This document shows positions 40,764 through 49,527 of a DNA stretch of 64,000 nucleotides, piece by piece. The position numbers and the translations under genes are program-made. The DNA is from Paenibacillus radicis (ex Gao et al. 2016) (lineage in GTDB: Bacteria > Bacillota > Bacilli > Paenibacillales > Paenibacillaceae), in assembly GCF_014641555.1 (NCBI RefSeq), contig NZ_BMHY01000003.1, forward strand, positions 99,061 to 163,060, written 5' to 3'. Every line of letters starts with the position of its first letter. Within the stretch, counting starts at the first letter, position 1. The notes under the pieces were generated by a model. It ran no database searches and was not told where the DNA came from. It saw only the letters and a list, made by a program, of their open reading frames with translations.

Positions 40764-42674
40764 TCACTTCGCCCCAATCTCCCCCAGAACCCGCTTCACG
40801 AAATCAGCGACTGGCTGCTGTCCCAGATCGCCTTCCTCCCGCTTCCTGACCGACACCATTCCCGAGCTCTGCTCGGCTTCGCCAAGCACAAGCATATATG
40901 GCACCTTCTCCAATTGAGCTTCGCGGATTTTGTAGCCCAGCTTTTCTGTGCGCATATCCACCTCGACGCGAATACCTGCCTCCAGCAAGCCCTGCTTGAC
41001 CTCGAACGCATAGTCATTATAACGGTCGGAGACTGGCAGCAGCTTCACATGCACAGGCGCCAGCCATAATGGGAATGCGCCGCTGTAATGCTCCGTCAAT
41101 ATGCCCATGAACCGGTCGATTGAGCCGAATATCGCACGGTGAATGACGACCGGCCGGTGCTTCTGACTGTCCTCCCCAATGTAAGAGAGATCGAATTTCT
41201 CCGGCATTTGAAAATCCAGCTGAATTGTGCCGCACTGCCAGCTGCGCTTCAAAGCATCCAGGATGTGAAAATCGATTTTGGGGCCATAGAATGCGCCGTC
41301 CCCTTCGTTCAACACATAGTCGATTCCACGCTTATCGAGCACGTTTTGCAGAGAAGCTTCCGCCTGATCCCATAATTCCGGCGAACCCATGAAATCAGCA
41401 GGCCTTGTCGACAGCTCCAGTCTGTAGGCAAAGCCAAACACCTCGTACATTTCTTCGATCAAAGCAATAACTCCGTTAATTTCCGCTTCGATTTGATCCG
41501 GGCGAACGAATAAATGCGCATCATCCTGACAGAATGTCCGTACCCGCATCATCCCGTTCAGAGCGCCGGAATATTCATGGCGGTGCACTTGGCCGAACTC
41601 CGATACCCGAATCGGCAGCTCCCGATAAGAATGCAGGCTGTTTTTGTAAATAAGCATATGCCCCGGACAGTTCATCGGCTTGAGCGCAAACGTCGTCTCA
41701 TCTACTTTCGTGAAATACATATTGTCCTTGTAGTGATCCCAATGTCCCGACTGCTCCCACATCCGATTGTTCATCATCAGCGGCGAGCGTACTTCAACAT
41801 AGCCCCGCTTCTTCTGCAATTGGCGAGAGAAATCCTCCAGCTCCGTCCGGATCGTCATCCCGTTGGGCAAATAGAAAGGCATACCCGGCGCCTCCTCGGA
41901 AAACATAAACAGTTCCAGTTCTGTTCCAAGCTTCCGGTGATCCCGCTTCTTCGCTTCCTCCAGCGCGTGCAAATGCTCCTTCAGCTGCGCTTCCTTCGGA
42001 AATGCTGTGCCGTATATCCTTTGCAGCATTTTGTTATTCGAGTCACCCCGCCAGTATGCCCCAGCTACACTTAGCAGCTTAAAAGCCGTAATTCGCCCAG
42101 TTGATGGCAGATGCGGCCCCCGGCACAAATCGCTAAACTCGCCTTGATCGTAGATCGTGAGCACGGCATCAGCCGGCAAATCGCGGATCAGCTCCAGCTT
42201 GAGCGGGTCCTCTAACTCTCCGAAAAAGGCTAGCGCCTCCTCCCGGCTCACCACTCGGCGGCGAATCGGTAAATCCTGCTTCGCTATCACTCGCATTTCT
42301 GCCTCAATAGCGGCCAGATCGTCTGCAGATAATGGTTTTTCCATGTCGATGTCATAATAAAACCCGTCCTCGATGACCGGGCCGATCCCGAGCTTTACTG
42401 CCTTTTGCCCGTAGATCCGCTTAATTGCTTGCGCCATCAGATGAGCCGTGCTGTGTCTGTAAATTTCAAGACCTTCCTGGCTATCGAGCGTAATGATCTC
42501 GATTCTGCTGTCCGCCTCAATCGGTCTGTTGAGGTCTACCGAAACTCCGTTTATTTTACCCGCAACGGCCCTCTTCCCTAACCCCGGGCTTATCGACTCC
42601 GCCACTTGGGCGAGTGTCGTCCCTTGGACATACTCCTTTACTTTTCCGTCCGCCAACGTAATCTGGATTCCCAC
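40764..42674 (-). CDS. thrS: Threonyl-tRNA synthetase
   Basis: A 636-residue class II synthetase. Domains in order: TGS (residues 1-62), the editing domain with the zinc-like HSTAHLMAQA motif (about 65-240), the catalytic core with MNCPGHMLIYK, RVSEFGQVHRHEYSGALNGMMRVR and HRAIFGSIDRF (about 245-535), and the anticodon-binding domain (about 540-636). It charges tRNA-Thr and edits Ser-tRNA-Thr. The start is GTG at 42674, set by AGGAGG 8 bases before it. A long T-box leader precedes it, so it is induced by uncharged tRNA-Thr. Confidence 0.97.
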   Translation of the reverse strand: MGIQITLADGKVKEYVQGTTLAQVAESISPGLGKRAVAGKINGVSVDLNRPIEADSRIEIITLDSQEGLEIYRHSTAHLMAQAIKRIYGQKAVKLGIGPVIEDGFYYDIDMEKPLSADDLAAIEAEMRVIAKQDLPIRRRVVSREEALAFFGELEDPLKLELIRDLPADAVLTIYDQGEFSDLCRGPHLPSTGRITAFKLLSVAGAYWRGDSNNKMLQRIYGTAFPKEAQLKEHLHALEEAKKRDHRKLGTELELFMFSEEAPGMPFYLPNGMTIRTELEDFSRQLQKKRGYVEVRSPLMMNNRMWEQSGHWDHYKDNMYFTKVDETTFALKPMNCPGHMLIYKNSLHSYRELPIRVSEFGQVHRHEYSGALNGMMRVRTFCQDDAHLFVRPDQIEAEINGVIALIEEMYEVFGFAYRLELSTRPADFMGSPELWDQAEASLQNVLDKRGIDYVLNEGDGAFYGPKIDFHILDALKRSWQCGTIQLDFQMPEKFDLSYIGEDSQKHRPVVIHRAIFGSIDRFMGILTEHYSGAFPLWLAPVHVKLLPVSDRYNDYAFEVKQGLLEAGIRVEVDMRTEKLGYKIREAQLEKVPYMLVLGEAEQSSGMVSVRKREEGDLGQQPVADFVKRVLGEIGAK

Positions 42675-42703
42675 GATAAAAACCTCCTTGGATTTTTTTG
42701 AAC

Positions 42704-43016
42704 GCAAAAAAACGCATCTCTTCCCACATAGGGACGAGTGCGTTCAGCTCGTGGTTCCACCCTCATTCGATTTGCCCGTGCCACCTGAACATACAGTCAG
42801 CATGACGCGCAACAAATCCTTCGGTATCCGGTAACGGGGATAACACGGTGATGATTACTGCCGGGCATACAAATCCGCAGGTTCACCATCACAGCTGCAA
42901 AGGGGTAATTGCCATCCGGTCGCAGTAGAGGCTCTCAGCTTTCGCCCCTCTCTCTGTACAGCCCTTGACGGAAATCATGTCTTTGGTCTTCGCCTGATCT
43001 ATAATGTCACCCATTA
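42704..43016 (-). ncRNA. T-box riboswitch leader of thrS
   Basis: The 14-base T-box AGGGTGGAACCACG lies at 42763-42750 (minus strand). It is followed by the terminator AACGCA-CTCGTCCC / GGGAAGAG-ATGCGTT and T7 at 42745-42705. Upstream lie the stem I region with AGAGAGG and a GAACCTG box (near 42882), where ACC would be the threonine specifier codon. Uncharged tRNA-Thr should favour the antiterminator. The specifier assignment is tentative; the T-box itself is clear. The rest of the 42675-43080 gap holds nothing else. Confidence 0.93.
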
Positions 43017-43080
43017 TAGCCGCGGTTACCCGCTCGAGTCAATTGGCATTTTTACGGTTCTGAATTTGCCGGACAGCTCC

Positions 43081-43884
43081 TTAATCCCTTGAAGCCTCGT
43101 AAAGTCTCTGTGCCAGCAGCGCCGGCTGCGTGCGAAAGAAGGTCATATGATCGCCATGTGATTTTATTAAGCGAAACACCCCGAGACGGCTCGACATATG
43201 GGGGTGCCAGCCATAGCCTTCCCCTTGCGGCAGGACATTATCCTCTGTCAAATACAAATAGCTGCGCGGTATTTGCAAACGGAAGAATGTCTTCAAATCG
43301 AGCTTCTCGAACAGCGGCTTAGCGGGTTCTGGCCTAATCTCATTGTATAACTGTGATGCGAGGGCATGGTCGGCCAAATTGACAAAGGTTTCTCGAAACA
43401 ACGAGAAGGGCAGCATAATCGTATCGTCCGTCGACATTTCTCTCAATTGCGTGAACGCCTCTTGTACCGGAGGAGGAAGCTGATCGGCAAGTGACTGGCC
43501 ATCGGCTACTACGAATCCGTCCATAAATACGAGCCGTTTGATGCGGTCCGGAACCAGCTCAGCCACCTTCTGAATAACCGATCCGCCAAAGCTATGGCCG
43601 ACAAGAATAATATCATGCAAGTTATGAGCGATAATAAAATCCGCCACCGCCCTCGAAATCATGGCATGTGTCACATTCGTATTCGGGTCACTTCCATGTC
43701 CGGGGTATTCCGGTGCATAAACGGTATGACCTTGCCTTCGAAGCTCGGCGGCCACGCCATTCCAGAAACTAGCGTTGGCCCAAGAGCCATGCACAAGAAC
43801 AAACGTCAGAGGCTGCACAGCTTCACGCGGCAGCATCGGGTAATAGCCGTAAACGCCAGGCTGATTCATTACGTATCTATTCAT
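43081..43884 (-). CDS. Alpha/beta hydrolase (esterase-like)
   Basis: The 267-residue hydrolase has the oxyanion segment FVLVHGSWANASFWNG, nucleophile elbow GHSFGGSV, a probable acid Asp in YLTEDNVLP and late His in SHGDHMTFF. It resembles plant methylesterase/hydroxynitrile-lyase-like and EstC-type bacterial esterases. There is no signal peptide. The natural ester is unknown. It stands alone between the thrS leader and the glycosidase terminator. Confidence 0.85.
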   Translation of the reverse strand: MNRYVMNQPGVYGYYPMLPREAVQPLTFVLVHGSWANASFWNGVAAELRRQGHTVYAPEYPGHGSDPNTNVTHAMISRAVADFIIAHNLHDIILVGHSFGGSVIQKVAELVPDRIKRLVFMDGFVVADGQSLADQLPPPVQEAFTQLREMSTDDTIMLPFSLFRETFVNLADHALASQLYNEIRPEPAKPLFEKLDLKTFFRLQIPRSYLYLTEDNVLPQGEGYGWHPHMSSRLGVFRLIKSHGDHMTFFRTQPALLAQRLYEASRD

Positions 43885-43983
43885 ATGGAATATCCTCTCT
43901 CATGATTATTAGCCTAGTTTATGATGAGAATGGGCAATTGGTTCAAGATCGGCAGCTACTTCATTTAAGTGTGATTATGTGCA

Positions 43984-44036
43984 AAAATAAATAGAGAGCG
44001 CCGGTGATACAAAGACCACCAACACTCTCTATTTAT
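43984..44036. terminator. Terminator of the GH95-like gene
   Basis: AAATAGAGAG and CTCTCTATTT pair, with a second inner hairpin CCGGTGAT/GTCTTTG..CACC region. ATTTTTGC follows on the minus strand, 12 bp past the stop at 44048. Confidence 0.8.
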
Positions 44037-44047
44037 AGAGTTAAGTC

Positions 44048-47000
44048 TTACGCCTGAACGATAAAATAGTCCAGATTCGCGCCGGAATCGCCGCTATTCA
44101 GCTGCAGCTTAACGACGCCATTCGCCGGTATAGCGACAGCCGTCTGGGCGGTAGCATACACCCCGCTCCAAACTCCGGTAGAGGGAAAACTTACACTTTT
44201 GATAAAAGTGTTATTGACGTAAAGACTGAGCTTGCTGTTCGTATTGGCTGTTGTATAGCCAATAGTGAGCTGACTGCCAGCGGTTGGACTGGTGAATGCA
44301 ACGGAAGAGCTGCCAGGTGTGGACAAGCCAGTCACTTCATAGCCCCCAGAAGCCGCTGTATCCGCCGTAACATTAACGCTGGTCAGCGTTCCGCTTTCGG
44401 CTTCGATCTTCTGATTTTGCGATTCCACGGTAATATAATCGATATTCGCTCCTGAATCGCCGCTGTCGAGCTGCAGTTTAATCGTAGCTCCAGCCGGTAT
44501 CGCCACTGTCGCCGTGGCAGTGGAATACGTCGTATTCCAAGTCGAGGTGGACGGGAACGTAATATTGCCGCTGTCTACCCCATTAATATACAGGCTAAGC
44601 CTTCCCGGATTGTTCGCCGTGCAATAGCCGATTACAAGCTTCGATCCCGCCTGTACATTAGCAATGGACACGGAGTCGCCAGCATTGGAGAAATGATCCG
44701 TTGCCTTGCCGTTAGAGGCGGCGGCATCGTCATAGACGCCAACGGTTCCGGTTCTTGTTCCGTTCTCCGCCTCATATTTCACGCCCGCATTTCCGCCACT
44801 GCCTCCATCGCCACCCCCGCTGCCGGAGCTGATGACTACCGATGACATTTTGTCATTAGCATTAGGGTTCGTGCTGCTCGGAAAATCGGTATCCGCAGTA
44901 AAGATCCATTGCGTCCCCGTAAAGTTGTCATTATCATAAATCGTCACTGTATAGCCCAGTGGCACTCTGATCGAAGATACCCAGTTGTCCGGAATGCCTG
45001 CGGCAACAAGCTGCGCTGTCGTGTAGCTCCCCGGAGCAAGCGTCCTCGCAGTTCCCGAGTAATTGGAATCCTCATAGAAGGTTGTAACGGTGACGCGGCC
45101 TCCCGCCGCATCCAAGCCCAGCTTCGAGTTCGTACCGCTTAACGCCTTCACGCCTTGATTGGCCGTTCCGGTAAGCTGTGTATGCCCGAAGCTAGAGAAA
45201 GGCTTAGCCGTCCGCTCCACGATATAGACCGCGCCCGCTGTCGTATTAAACGTAAACTCGGCGCTTGAGGATGTGGAGACAACCGTATTGTCGGAAGCTC
45301 TCCGGACTTGAACGGCTTGCGTTCCCCACGGATTTACAACAGTGGCAGGTTTGCCGTAAAGACTCTTAATGCCGACATATTTAATCTCATTGGCCGCCTT
45401 CTCCGAGCTGACCAGGAAGCCGCCGCTGGCAAGCAGCGTAAACTTGCTTACGAAATTTGTTTCGGTCGGCAGCGCCGGGAATACCCGGATTTTATCGTTA
45501 TAGCTTTGAAGCAGCGATTCATTCATCGCCGACAGATGAACGCCCATATATTCAAACTCACCGTTCGAATTGGTCGTTCTGCCGTTCGGGTATTGCTGAT
45601 AGCGCTGCAGCATCATCTTCATGCCGAGATACGCCTCATTGCCGAGACCAAGGCGGGCAGCTTGTATCGGAGCCGGGTCCCACACATTGTTGGACGTATA
45701 CGGATAAGGCCGGCTGTTGTAGTTGTTCACCAGCATCTGATAATCCGCCGATCCGATGCCGCTCACGCTGTAAGGCCATGCCAGCTCCAGCACAACATTC
45801 TCGTTGTTCCGGTTTTGCGAGATCGGCGGCGTATGCGGCGCATATTTATTCGGATCGCTTGGGTCAACCGGATAAGCGACCAGATTATTTAATACATTTT
45901 GCCATTCAGCACGAAGCGTGGCATCGACACCCAAGCTCGCACTCGTCTGAATCGAGACCGGGAATAATGCGCGGATTGCCGCCAGGTCGGTAATGGCATT
46001 TTTCACATTCCAGTGCTGCTCATGAGCGTTGGAAGAGGCCATGAAATATTTGCCGGTAGCGGTATCGTAGGAAAGCTTCTTGGCATAGAACTTAACTGCT
46101 TCCTTCATAAATGGATAAGCGGTGCTGCTCAAATAATTAGTATCATTCGTATACTTATATTGCGCATACATGTTCAATGCTGCTTCCGAGGCGGTAGACA
46201 GTGTATTTTTCGTATAGTCGCTATAAATTGTCCCCTCCGGACTGCCGTTCCAGCCCATCGTTTCCGGGACCCATATGCCGTCGATGCCATACCTTGTCAT
46301 CGTATACGATTTCAGCGTGTTGAAGTTGCGGCTGTACAAATTATTGAACACGTTAACCATATCGGCATGGTTGGAGGCGAGGAAGGAATGGTACACATCC
46401 CGCTGATTCCAATACCAATAGGCGTTGCTCCATTTGCCGCTGTCATTGTCGTTAACGGCGCTAAATACACCATTAATAAAGTGGAACGGGTAGTTGCCGA
46501 AGGAGCCTGCGGCGATCATATAAGTGCTCAGATAATAGAAGCTCTCCATATAATCAGCATCGCCTGAAGGGTTGGAATACTGCACGAAGGATTTGGTCCA
46601 GAAATCATGCCACCAGTTTTTATAATTCGTTAAGGTGGTGTTGTAGCCCGTGCTCTTCACGGCGGAAAGCTGATTTTTGGCAGCCGCTACCGAATCATGC
46701 CCTGGAGCATTAAGCCGGCTGGCGCTGGAGATCCAAATGGTATAGCTGGAGGATGGTGTAATGTTCAATCGTACTTTACTGCCGCCAACCGCTTGGGTCG
46801 TAAAGCTCGCCCCCTCGACGGTAGCAGCCAGCGTGTAGCCAAAGTTATTCGCGTCCGTCTGCCCCCTGCTGAGTCCAACGACCGTCGGATCGACGAAGGT
46901 AGAGACGGTTCTCCAGGTGTTGATATCCGGCACATCGCCGCCGCTGAAATTGCTCACGTCCCATAGACTTAAATCCAGTGAGACGCTGGACAGGCCGGTA

Positions 47001-47518
47001 CGGCTGTCTTCCACATGAATGCCCATCACTTCGGAATTGGGCGCGCCCATAATCGTTATTTTACGGTTGGCATCGTATTCGGTGGTCAGCAGACCGTCAT
47101 AGAGCGAAAGCCGCTGCTTGTACGTCGTATAATTCGAATTCAGCCCCGGGTTCGTATACAGATTGACGAGCCCTTGCGAAGCAAAGCCTTCCTGCGAAGC
47201 ATCCACACCGGATACTTGCATCGTAATGCCGTTAAGCGTATCCCACACCATTCCGCCTACCCGTCCGTTGCCGACGGTCAAAGCCCCTTTCGGATCTGAC
47301 ACCGGCGATTGAAAGACAACATCATGCTTGGACAAATACGAGGCATAGTCTACATCCAGTACGCCGGTTGACGTATTAAACGCTTGTGACGTGGCGCTAT
47401 CCGCCGCCGATGCAACGCCGCTTGTTCCAATTAAAGCTGTGACGGAAGAAAACGAAAGACTTCCAACTACCAGTAGACTGGCAAGCATCTTAAAGCCACT
47501 CTTCTTCTTAAGCTTCAT
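44048..47518 (-). CDS. Secreted multimodular glycosidase, GH95-like, with beta/gamma-crystallin and two carbohydrate-binding modules
   Basis: The protein has about 1156 residues with a Sec signal (cleavage after ASA, near 38). Residues about 50-740 are the GH95/GH65-clan catalytic build: an N-terminal beta-sandwich with GNGRVGGMVWDTLNGITMQ, then an (alpha/alpha)6 barrel. GH95 enzymes cleave alpha-L-fucose or related sugars; the exact specificity is not certain here. Residues about 785-870 are a beta/gamma-crystallin domain (TFYEDSNYSGTARTL; YDNDNFTGTQW), a calcium-binding type. A Gly/Ser linker and two CBM35/CBM6-like modules follow (KYEAENGT; KIEAESGT), both ending LxSGDSGANxDYxxV. A cre-like site lies upstream, and GGAGG precedes the ATG at 47518. 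Confidence 0.83.
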   Translation of the reverse strand: MKLKKKSGFKMLASLLVVGSLSFSSVTALIGTSGVASAADSATSQAFNTSTGVLDVDYASYLSKHDVVFQSPVSDPKGALTVGNGRVGGMVWDTLNGITMQVSGVDASQEGFASQGLVNLYTNPGLNSNYTTYKQRLSLYDGLLTTEYDANRKITIMGAPNSEVMGIHVEDSRTGLSSVSLDLSLWDVSNFSGGDVPDINTWRTVSTFVDPTVVGLSRGQTDANNFGYTLAATVEGASFTTQAVGGSKVRLNITPSSSYTIWISSASRLNAPGHDSVAAAKNQLSAVKSTGYNTTLTNYKNWWHDFWTKSFVQYSNPSGDADYMESFYYLSTYMIAAGSFGNYPFHFINGVFSAVNDNDSGKWSNAYWYWNQRDVYHSFLASNHADMVNVFNNLYSRNFNTLKSYTMTRYGIDGIWVPETMGWNGSPEGTIYSDYTKNTLSTASEAALNMYAQYKYTNDTNYLSSTAYPFMKEAVKFYAKKLSYDTATGKYFMASSNAHEQHWNVKNAITDLAAIRALFPVSIQTSASLGVDATLRAEWQNVLNNLVAYPVDPSDPNKYAPHTPPISQNRNNENVVLELAWPYSVSGIGSADYQMLVNNYNSRPYPYTSNNVWDPAPIQAARLGLGNEAYLGMKMMLQRYQQYPNGRTTNSNGEFEYMGVHLSAMNESLLQSYNDKIRVFPALPTETNFVSKFTLLASGGFLVSSEKAANEIKYVGIKSLYGKPATVVNPWGTQAVQVRRASDNTVVSTSSSAEFTFNTTAGAVYIVERTAKPFSSFGHTQLTGTANQGVKALSGTNSKLGLDAAGGRVTVTTFYEDSNYSGTARTLAPGSYTTAQLVAAGIPDNWVSSIRVPLGYTVTIYDNDNFTGTQWIFTADTDFPSSTNPNANDKMSSVVISSGSGGGDGGSGGNAGVKYEAENGTRTGTVGVYDDAAASNGKATDHFSNAGDSVSIANVQAGSKLVIGYCTANNPGRLSLYINGVDSGNITFPSTSTWNTTYSTATATVAIPAGATIKLQLDSGDSGANIDYITVESQNQKIEAESGTLTSVNVTADTAASGGYEVTGLSTPGSSSVAFTSPTAGSQLTIGYTTANTNSKLSLYVNNTFIKSVSFPSTGVWSGVYATAQTAVAIPANGVVKLQLNSGDSGANLDYFIVQA

Positions 47519-47562
47519 GGGCCCGCAAACCTCCATTAGGTTCATATTTTATAAACCAAACA

Positions 47563-47576
47563 ATAAAGCGCTTACA
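47563..47576 (-). promoter_or_regulatory. cre-like CcpA site upstream of the GH95-like gene
   Basis: Read on the minus strand TGTAAGCGCTTTAT has the cre core AAGCGCTT and the TGnAA start, with one departure at the end. It is 45 bp before the ATG. The rest of the 47577-47798 gap is AT-rich, with no gene and no clear -35/-10 pair that I would defend. Confidence 0.55.
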
Positions 47577-47798
47577 TTTCTGAGTATCATAACCTCCCTT
47601 ATATCAACTTCACCCCCTTACTATTGATTATCTCTGTCTCAATCTGCCTGTACTGACATGACGCTCTCATGCTGTTTATACCCTAATCATAGTGCCTGAC
47701 GCGTTTAAAACAATGGAATAATTTCCACAAATAGTCGAGAAAAATACAAAATGAGGACGTAAGCTGCAAAATAGACTGAAAAATGAGCAGGTGGAAAT

Positions 47799-47840
47799 AA
47801 AAAAAAGACGCAGCGGATGTTCTGCCTTCCGCTACGCCTT
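47799..47840 (-). terminator. Terminator of the peptide-use operon
   Basis: On the minus strand GGCGTAGCGGA pairs with TCCGCTGCGTC around a 10-base loop, followed by T8. It sits 7 bp past the ROK kinase stop and separates the operon from the GH95-like gene. Confidence 0.9.
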
Positions 47841-47846
47841 GTATGC

Positions 47847-48794
47847 TTATACGTTAAAGAGCGATGCTGCTCCAATTAGTCCAACATCATCATTCAGACC
47901 TGCAGGCACGATTTCAAAAGTGTTCCGGTACGGAGCCATAACGAAGCGTGCCGTCTCTTCCCGCAGTTTTGGGAACAACAGGTCCCCCGCTTTGCTCACA
48001 CCGCCGCCGATGACGATCCGGTCGGGGTTAAAGGTGTGAACCACATTGGCAAGACCGATGGCTGTATAACGAATCATCCGGTCAATTACTTCTGCAGCCA
48101 GTGCATCGCCTTGGCTCGCCGCCTCAAACACATGGCGCGAAGAAATTTCTTCCCCGGCCATCGCCGCAATCTCCTCAATAGCGGAGCCGCCGCCCTCAAG
48201 ACGCCGTAATGCTTCGTTGCGAATTGCAGTACCAGAAGAGAAGGTTTCCCAGCAGCCCCGGTTGCCGCAATTGCAAAGCTCGCCTTCCGGATGAATAATC
48301 GTATGGCCAAGCTCGCCTGCAAACGACTTGCTGCCCAGCAGCAGCTTGCCGTCCAGAATGACTCCCGCTCCAATGCCGGTGCTCAGTGTCACATAAACCA
48401 TATTTTGCGAACCGATGCCGGCCCCGCGGACATATTCTCCCCAAGCGGCTGCATTCGCATCGTTGACCACCTGCACTTGAACGCCGCCCAGGTCGGCTTC
48501 CATCCACTGCTTCAGCGGCACATTATTCCACTCGGGAAGGTTCGTACCGTTCAGCGCGATCCCCTCACGGCTATCCACCGCGCCGGGGGATGCCAGCCCT
48601 ACTCCGCTCAGCTTCCTTCCGCCGGATACGCGCTCGATCATGCTTACCATGCTTTGCACGACTTCACGCGCTGTCGAGGCATCAGCCGTATCAATCCGCT
48701 CGCGGTTCAACACGGTTCCCGCTCCGTCAAATATAGCAGCGGCGATTTTCGTGCCGCCTAAATCCACTCCAACTACATAGTTATCGTTACTCAA
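47847..48794 (-). CDS. ROK-family sugar kinase (glucokinase-like)
   Basis: The 315-residue protein has the phosphate motif DLGGTKIAAAIFD at residues about 10-22. The catalytic Asp lies in VVNDANAAAWGE, and the ROK zinc site is CNCGNRGCWE (with His of GHTIIHPEGEL). The absence of a DNA-binding domain marks it as a kinase, not a repressor. It phosphorylates glucose, N-acetylglucosamine or a similar hexose. It is the last gene of the leftward operon with CutC, the peptidase and Dpp genes, which suggests use of an amino sugar alongside peptides. Confidence 0.9.
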   Translation of the reverse strand: MSNDNYVVGVDLGGTKIAAAIFDGAGTVLNRERIDTADASTAREVVQSMVSMIERVSGGRKLSGVGLASPGAVDSREGIALNGTNLPEWNNVPLKQWMEADLGGVQVQVVNDANAAAWGEYVRGAGIGSQNMVYVTLSTGIGAGVILDGKLLLGSKSFAGELGHTIIHPEGELCNCGNRGCWETFSSGTAIRNEALRRLEGGGSAIEEIAAMAGEEISSRHVFEAASQGDALAAEVIDRMIRYTAIGLANVVHTFNPDRIVIGGGVSKAGDLLFPKLREETARFVMAPYRNTFEIVPAGLNDDVGLIGAASLFNV

Positions 48795-48816
48795 AGCTGC
48801 TCACCTTTTTTCAACT

Positions 48817-49527
48817 CTATTTATCGCCATTAGGATGCAAAATGCCTGCCAAACGGCTAAGCCGTTCCGAATCGATCGCTGCCAGACCCGAGGATCCGAC
48901 TCGTACCGCCGTGCCGAAATGCACCTCGGAAACGCCGGTAGCCGCCACAAATTCGCTGATCCCTTCGATCGTCAATCCGCTGCCAGCAAGTATGCGAAGC
49001 GAGCTTTCACGCGACGCTTCTTCCAGCGCTCGAATCTGATCCGCCGCTTGCAGGGCAGGCTTTAAGCCGCCGGAGGTTAGAACACGATTAATTCGGGGAT
49101 AAGTCTGCAGTATCCGCAGACCCGCCAACTGATCCTCCAGCTCATCAAACGCCCGGTGGAAGGTTACATTCAGATGACCGGCCAGCGGCAGCAGTTCATC
49201 CAGCCCAGCCGTATCAATATGGCCTTCTTCATTCAGAAGACCGATTACGATGCCTGAAGCTTTCGTAGCAGCAATAGCCTGAATCTCCTCCGCCATCGTC
49301 TCCTTATCCAGCTTATCGTATACGAACGACCGGCTATGCGGTCTGACCATAACGTTAACCGGAATGCGAACCGCTTCCGTTACCTGCTTCACCATCCCGA
49401 TGCCGGGTGTTAGCCCGCCTTCGGTGATGGCCGTAATTAATTCAATCCGGTCGGCGCCGTTTCTCTCCGCTTCCAGCGCATCCTGCACGCAGGTTGCGAT
49501 CACTTCTAATCCTGTATGCCGGCTCAT
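48817..49527 (-). CDS. cutC: CutC-family protein
   Basis: A 236-residue TIM-barrel protein. It contains EVIATCVQDALEAERNGADRIELI, ITEGGLTPGIG, VNVMVRPHSRSFVY, GLLNEEGHIDT and FHRAFDE, all typical of CutC. The family was named for copper homeostasis in E. coli. The copper role is disputed, and CutC genes often travel with sugar or peptide catabolic genes, as here. The ATG at 49527 overlaps the stop of the aminopeptidase gene by 4 bases; GGAGG precedes it. A longer frame adds a Cys-rich leader that overlaps the neighbour and is rejected. Confidence 0.9.
   Translation of the reverse strand: MSRHTGLEVIATCVQDALEAERNGADRIELITAITEGGLTPGIGMVKQVTEAVRIPVNVMVRPHSRSFVYDKLDKETMAEEIQAIAATKASGIVIGLLNEEGHIDTAGLDELLPLAGHLNVTFHRAFDELEDQLAGLRILQTYPRINRVLTSGGLKPALQAADQIRALEEASRESSLRILAGSGLTIEGISEFVAATGVSEVHFGTAVRVGSSGLAAIDSERLSRLAGILHPNGDK

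Noticed and set aside
45308-46567. Long plus-strand frames opposite the GH95-like gene
   Set aside because: They mirror the codon bias of the real gene, lack start signals and show no family features.
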